The notes below the pieces were generated by a model. That model worked only from the letters and a program-made list of their open reading frames with translations. It did not search any database and had not been told where the DNA came from. Position numbers and translations under genes: made by a program. Positions 7,413 through 7,934 of a stretch of DNA of 7,934 nucleotides are shown here, in pieces. Within the stretch, counting starts at the first letter, position 1; each line of letters begins with the position of its first letter. This stretch comes from an uncultured Collinsella sp. (GTDB lineage Bacteria > Actinomycetota > Coriobacteriia > Coriobacteriales > Coriobacteriaceae), in the NCBI GenBank assembly GCA_900551605.1, contig URWS01000057.1, positions 1-7,934 of the forward strand, read 5' to 3'.

Positions 7413-7906
7413 ATGGCAAAGGCTGTAAAGACGCCAAAAACCAATGCGATGCGCGAGCTGGAAAGCGCCGGCATTTCCTATGTTCTACATACGTACGAAG
7501 ACGATGGCGATGAGTCGGTGGGCTTGGGGGTCGCGATTTCGGAGCAGCTTGGCGAGGAGCCCGGTCAAGGATTTAAGACTTTGGTCTGTGTGACACCGTC
7601 CAACGACTATGTTGTGTGCTGCATCCCTGTTGCCGACGAGCTCGATTTAAAGTCCGCCGCGCGTGCCGCTGGGGAGAAGTCCTTGGCCATGATGCATGTG
7701 AAGGATTTGCTTGCAGCGACTGGCTACGTTCGCGGCGGCTGCAGCCCGGTCGGTATGAAAAAACGCTACCGGACGCTTATTGATGAGACATGTGTCCTTT
7801 GGGATACCATTTTTATTTCGGGAGGCAAGCGTGGTTATCAGCTCGAGCTTGCACCCGATGATTTAATTGCATTTTGCGGGGCGACGGTTGCCGCGATTAC
7901 GAGAGA
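7413..7906 (+). CDS. ybaK: YbaK-type Cys-tRNA(Pro) deacylase (last residues lost to adapter/contig end)
   Basis: A single-domain editing enzyme that hydrolyses Cys wrongly attached to tRNA(Pro) by prolyl-tRNA synthetase, keeping proline codons accurate (known for YbaK; relatives include ProXp-ala and the prolyl-tRNA synthetase INS domain). There are 164 genuine codons here, compared with 159 residues in E. coli YbaK, so only a few C-terminal residues should be missing. Seen: the expected catalytic lysine K55 in GQGFKTLV, the conserved TGYVRGGCSPVGMKK at 103-117, and the ending segment IFISGGKRGYQLEL at 133-146. Start: ATG at 7413 with AAAGG at 7401-7405; the nearby ATG at 7408 is in another frame and stops after six codons. 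The reading frame stays open to 7934, but codons from 165 on are synthetic adapter sequence, so no real stop codon is visible. It follows uvrA in the same direction, with the hairpin between them. Confidence 0.92.
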
Positions 7907-7934
7907 CTGTCTCTTATACACATCTGACGCTGCC
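7907..7934. other. Illumina Nextera adapter left at the contig end
   Basis: Bases 7907-7925 equal the 19-bp Tn5 mosaic end, CTGTCTCTTATACACATCT, and 7926-7934 (GACGCTGCC) continue as the reverse complement of the Nextera read 1 adapter. A 28-base exact match at the very end of the sequence indicates untrimmed library adapter and not native DNA or a genomic transposon. The genuine sequence stops at 7906. Confidence 0.97.

Noticed and set aside
7907..7925. The Tn5/IS50-type mosaic end as evidence of a genomic transposon
   Set aside because: The 19-bp mosaic end is followed by Nextera adapter bases at the contig end, so it is a library artefact.
1..7934. A defence system, CRISPR array, prophage, tRNA/rRNA gene or biosynthetic cluster
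   Set aside because: I saw no repeated spacers, mobile-element genes, RNA genes or unusual unannotated stretches; all space longer than about 200 bases is filled by the five genes.

Overview
This is a stretch of ordinary bacterial chromosome with a fairly high GC content (high 50s percent by eye). It carries five protein genes, two of them cut by the window edges. The codon choice, GC level, GTG start and protein sequences would fit a gut actinobacterium of the class Coriobacteriia (Collinsella-like). That placement is inference from general resemblance and was not tested by any search. I do not see a new biological system here. The region reads as core housekeeping and cell-envelope genes.

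Layout, left to right. Positions 1-1077 (minus) hold most of an HI0933-type FAD/NAD(P) oxidoreductase. It starts with GTG directly after the stop codon of the next gene, and its C-terminus lies beyond position 1. Positions 1078-1908 (minus) hold mrp/apbC, a P-loop ATPase iron-sulfur carrier, with a recognisable promoter at 1964-1993 and a short leader containing a GC-only hairpin. Positions 2054-4207 (minus) hold a membrane-anchored glycerol-phosphate transferase of the lipoteichoic acid synthase superfamily. All three minus-strand genes could be read in one direction, and no convincing intrinsic terminator separates the transferase from mrp. A 193-bp divergent intergenic region (4208-4400) separates them from uvrA (4401-7280, plus), which encodes the excision-repair damage sensor. 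A near-consensus Gram-positive LexA box lies in this intergenic region. A 10-bp perfect hairpin follows uvrA. Finally comes ybaK (7413 onward, plus), a Cys-tRNA(Pro) deacylase missing only its last few residues.

The last 28 bases (7907-7934) are not biological. They match the reverse complement of the Illumina Nextera transposon end and read 1 adapter, so the genuine sequence ends at 7906 and the apparent protein tail of ybaK is an artefact.

Functionally the genes are mostly independent: DNA repair (UvrA), translation quality control (YbaK), Fe-S cluster delivery (Mrp), redox chemistry (the flavoprotein) and cell-surface polymer synthesis (the transferase). The points most worth a second look are the adapter tail, a Gly-to-Cys change in the first ABC signature motif of UvrA with extra cysteines nearby, the candidate SOS box, and atypical features of the flavoprotein and the transferase.
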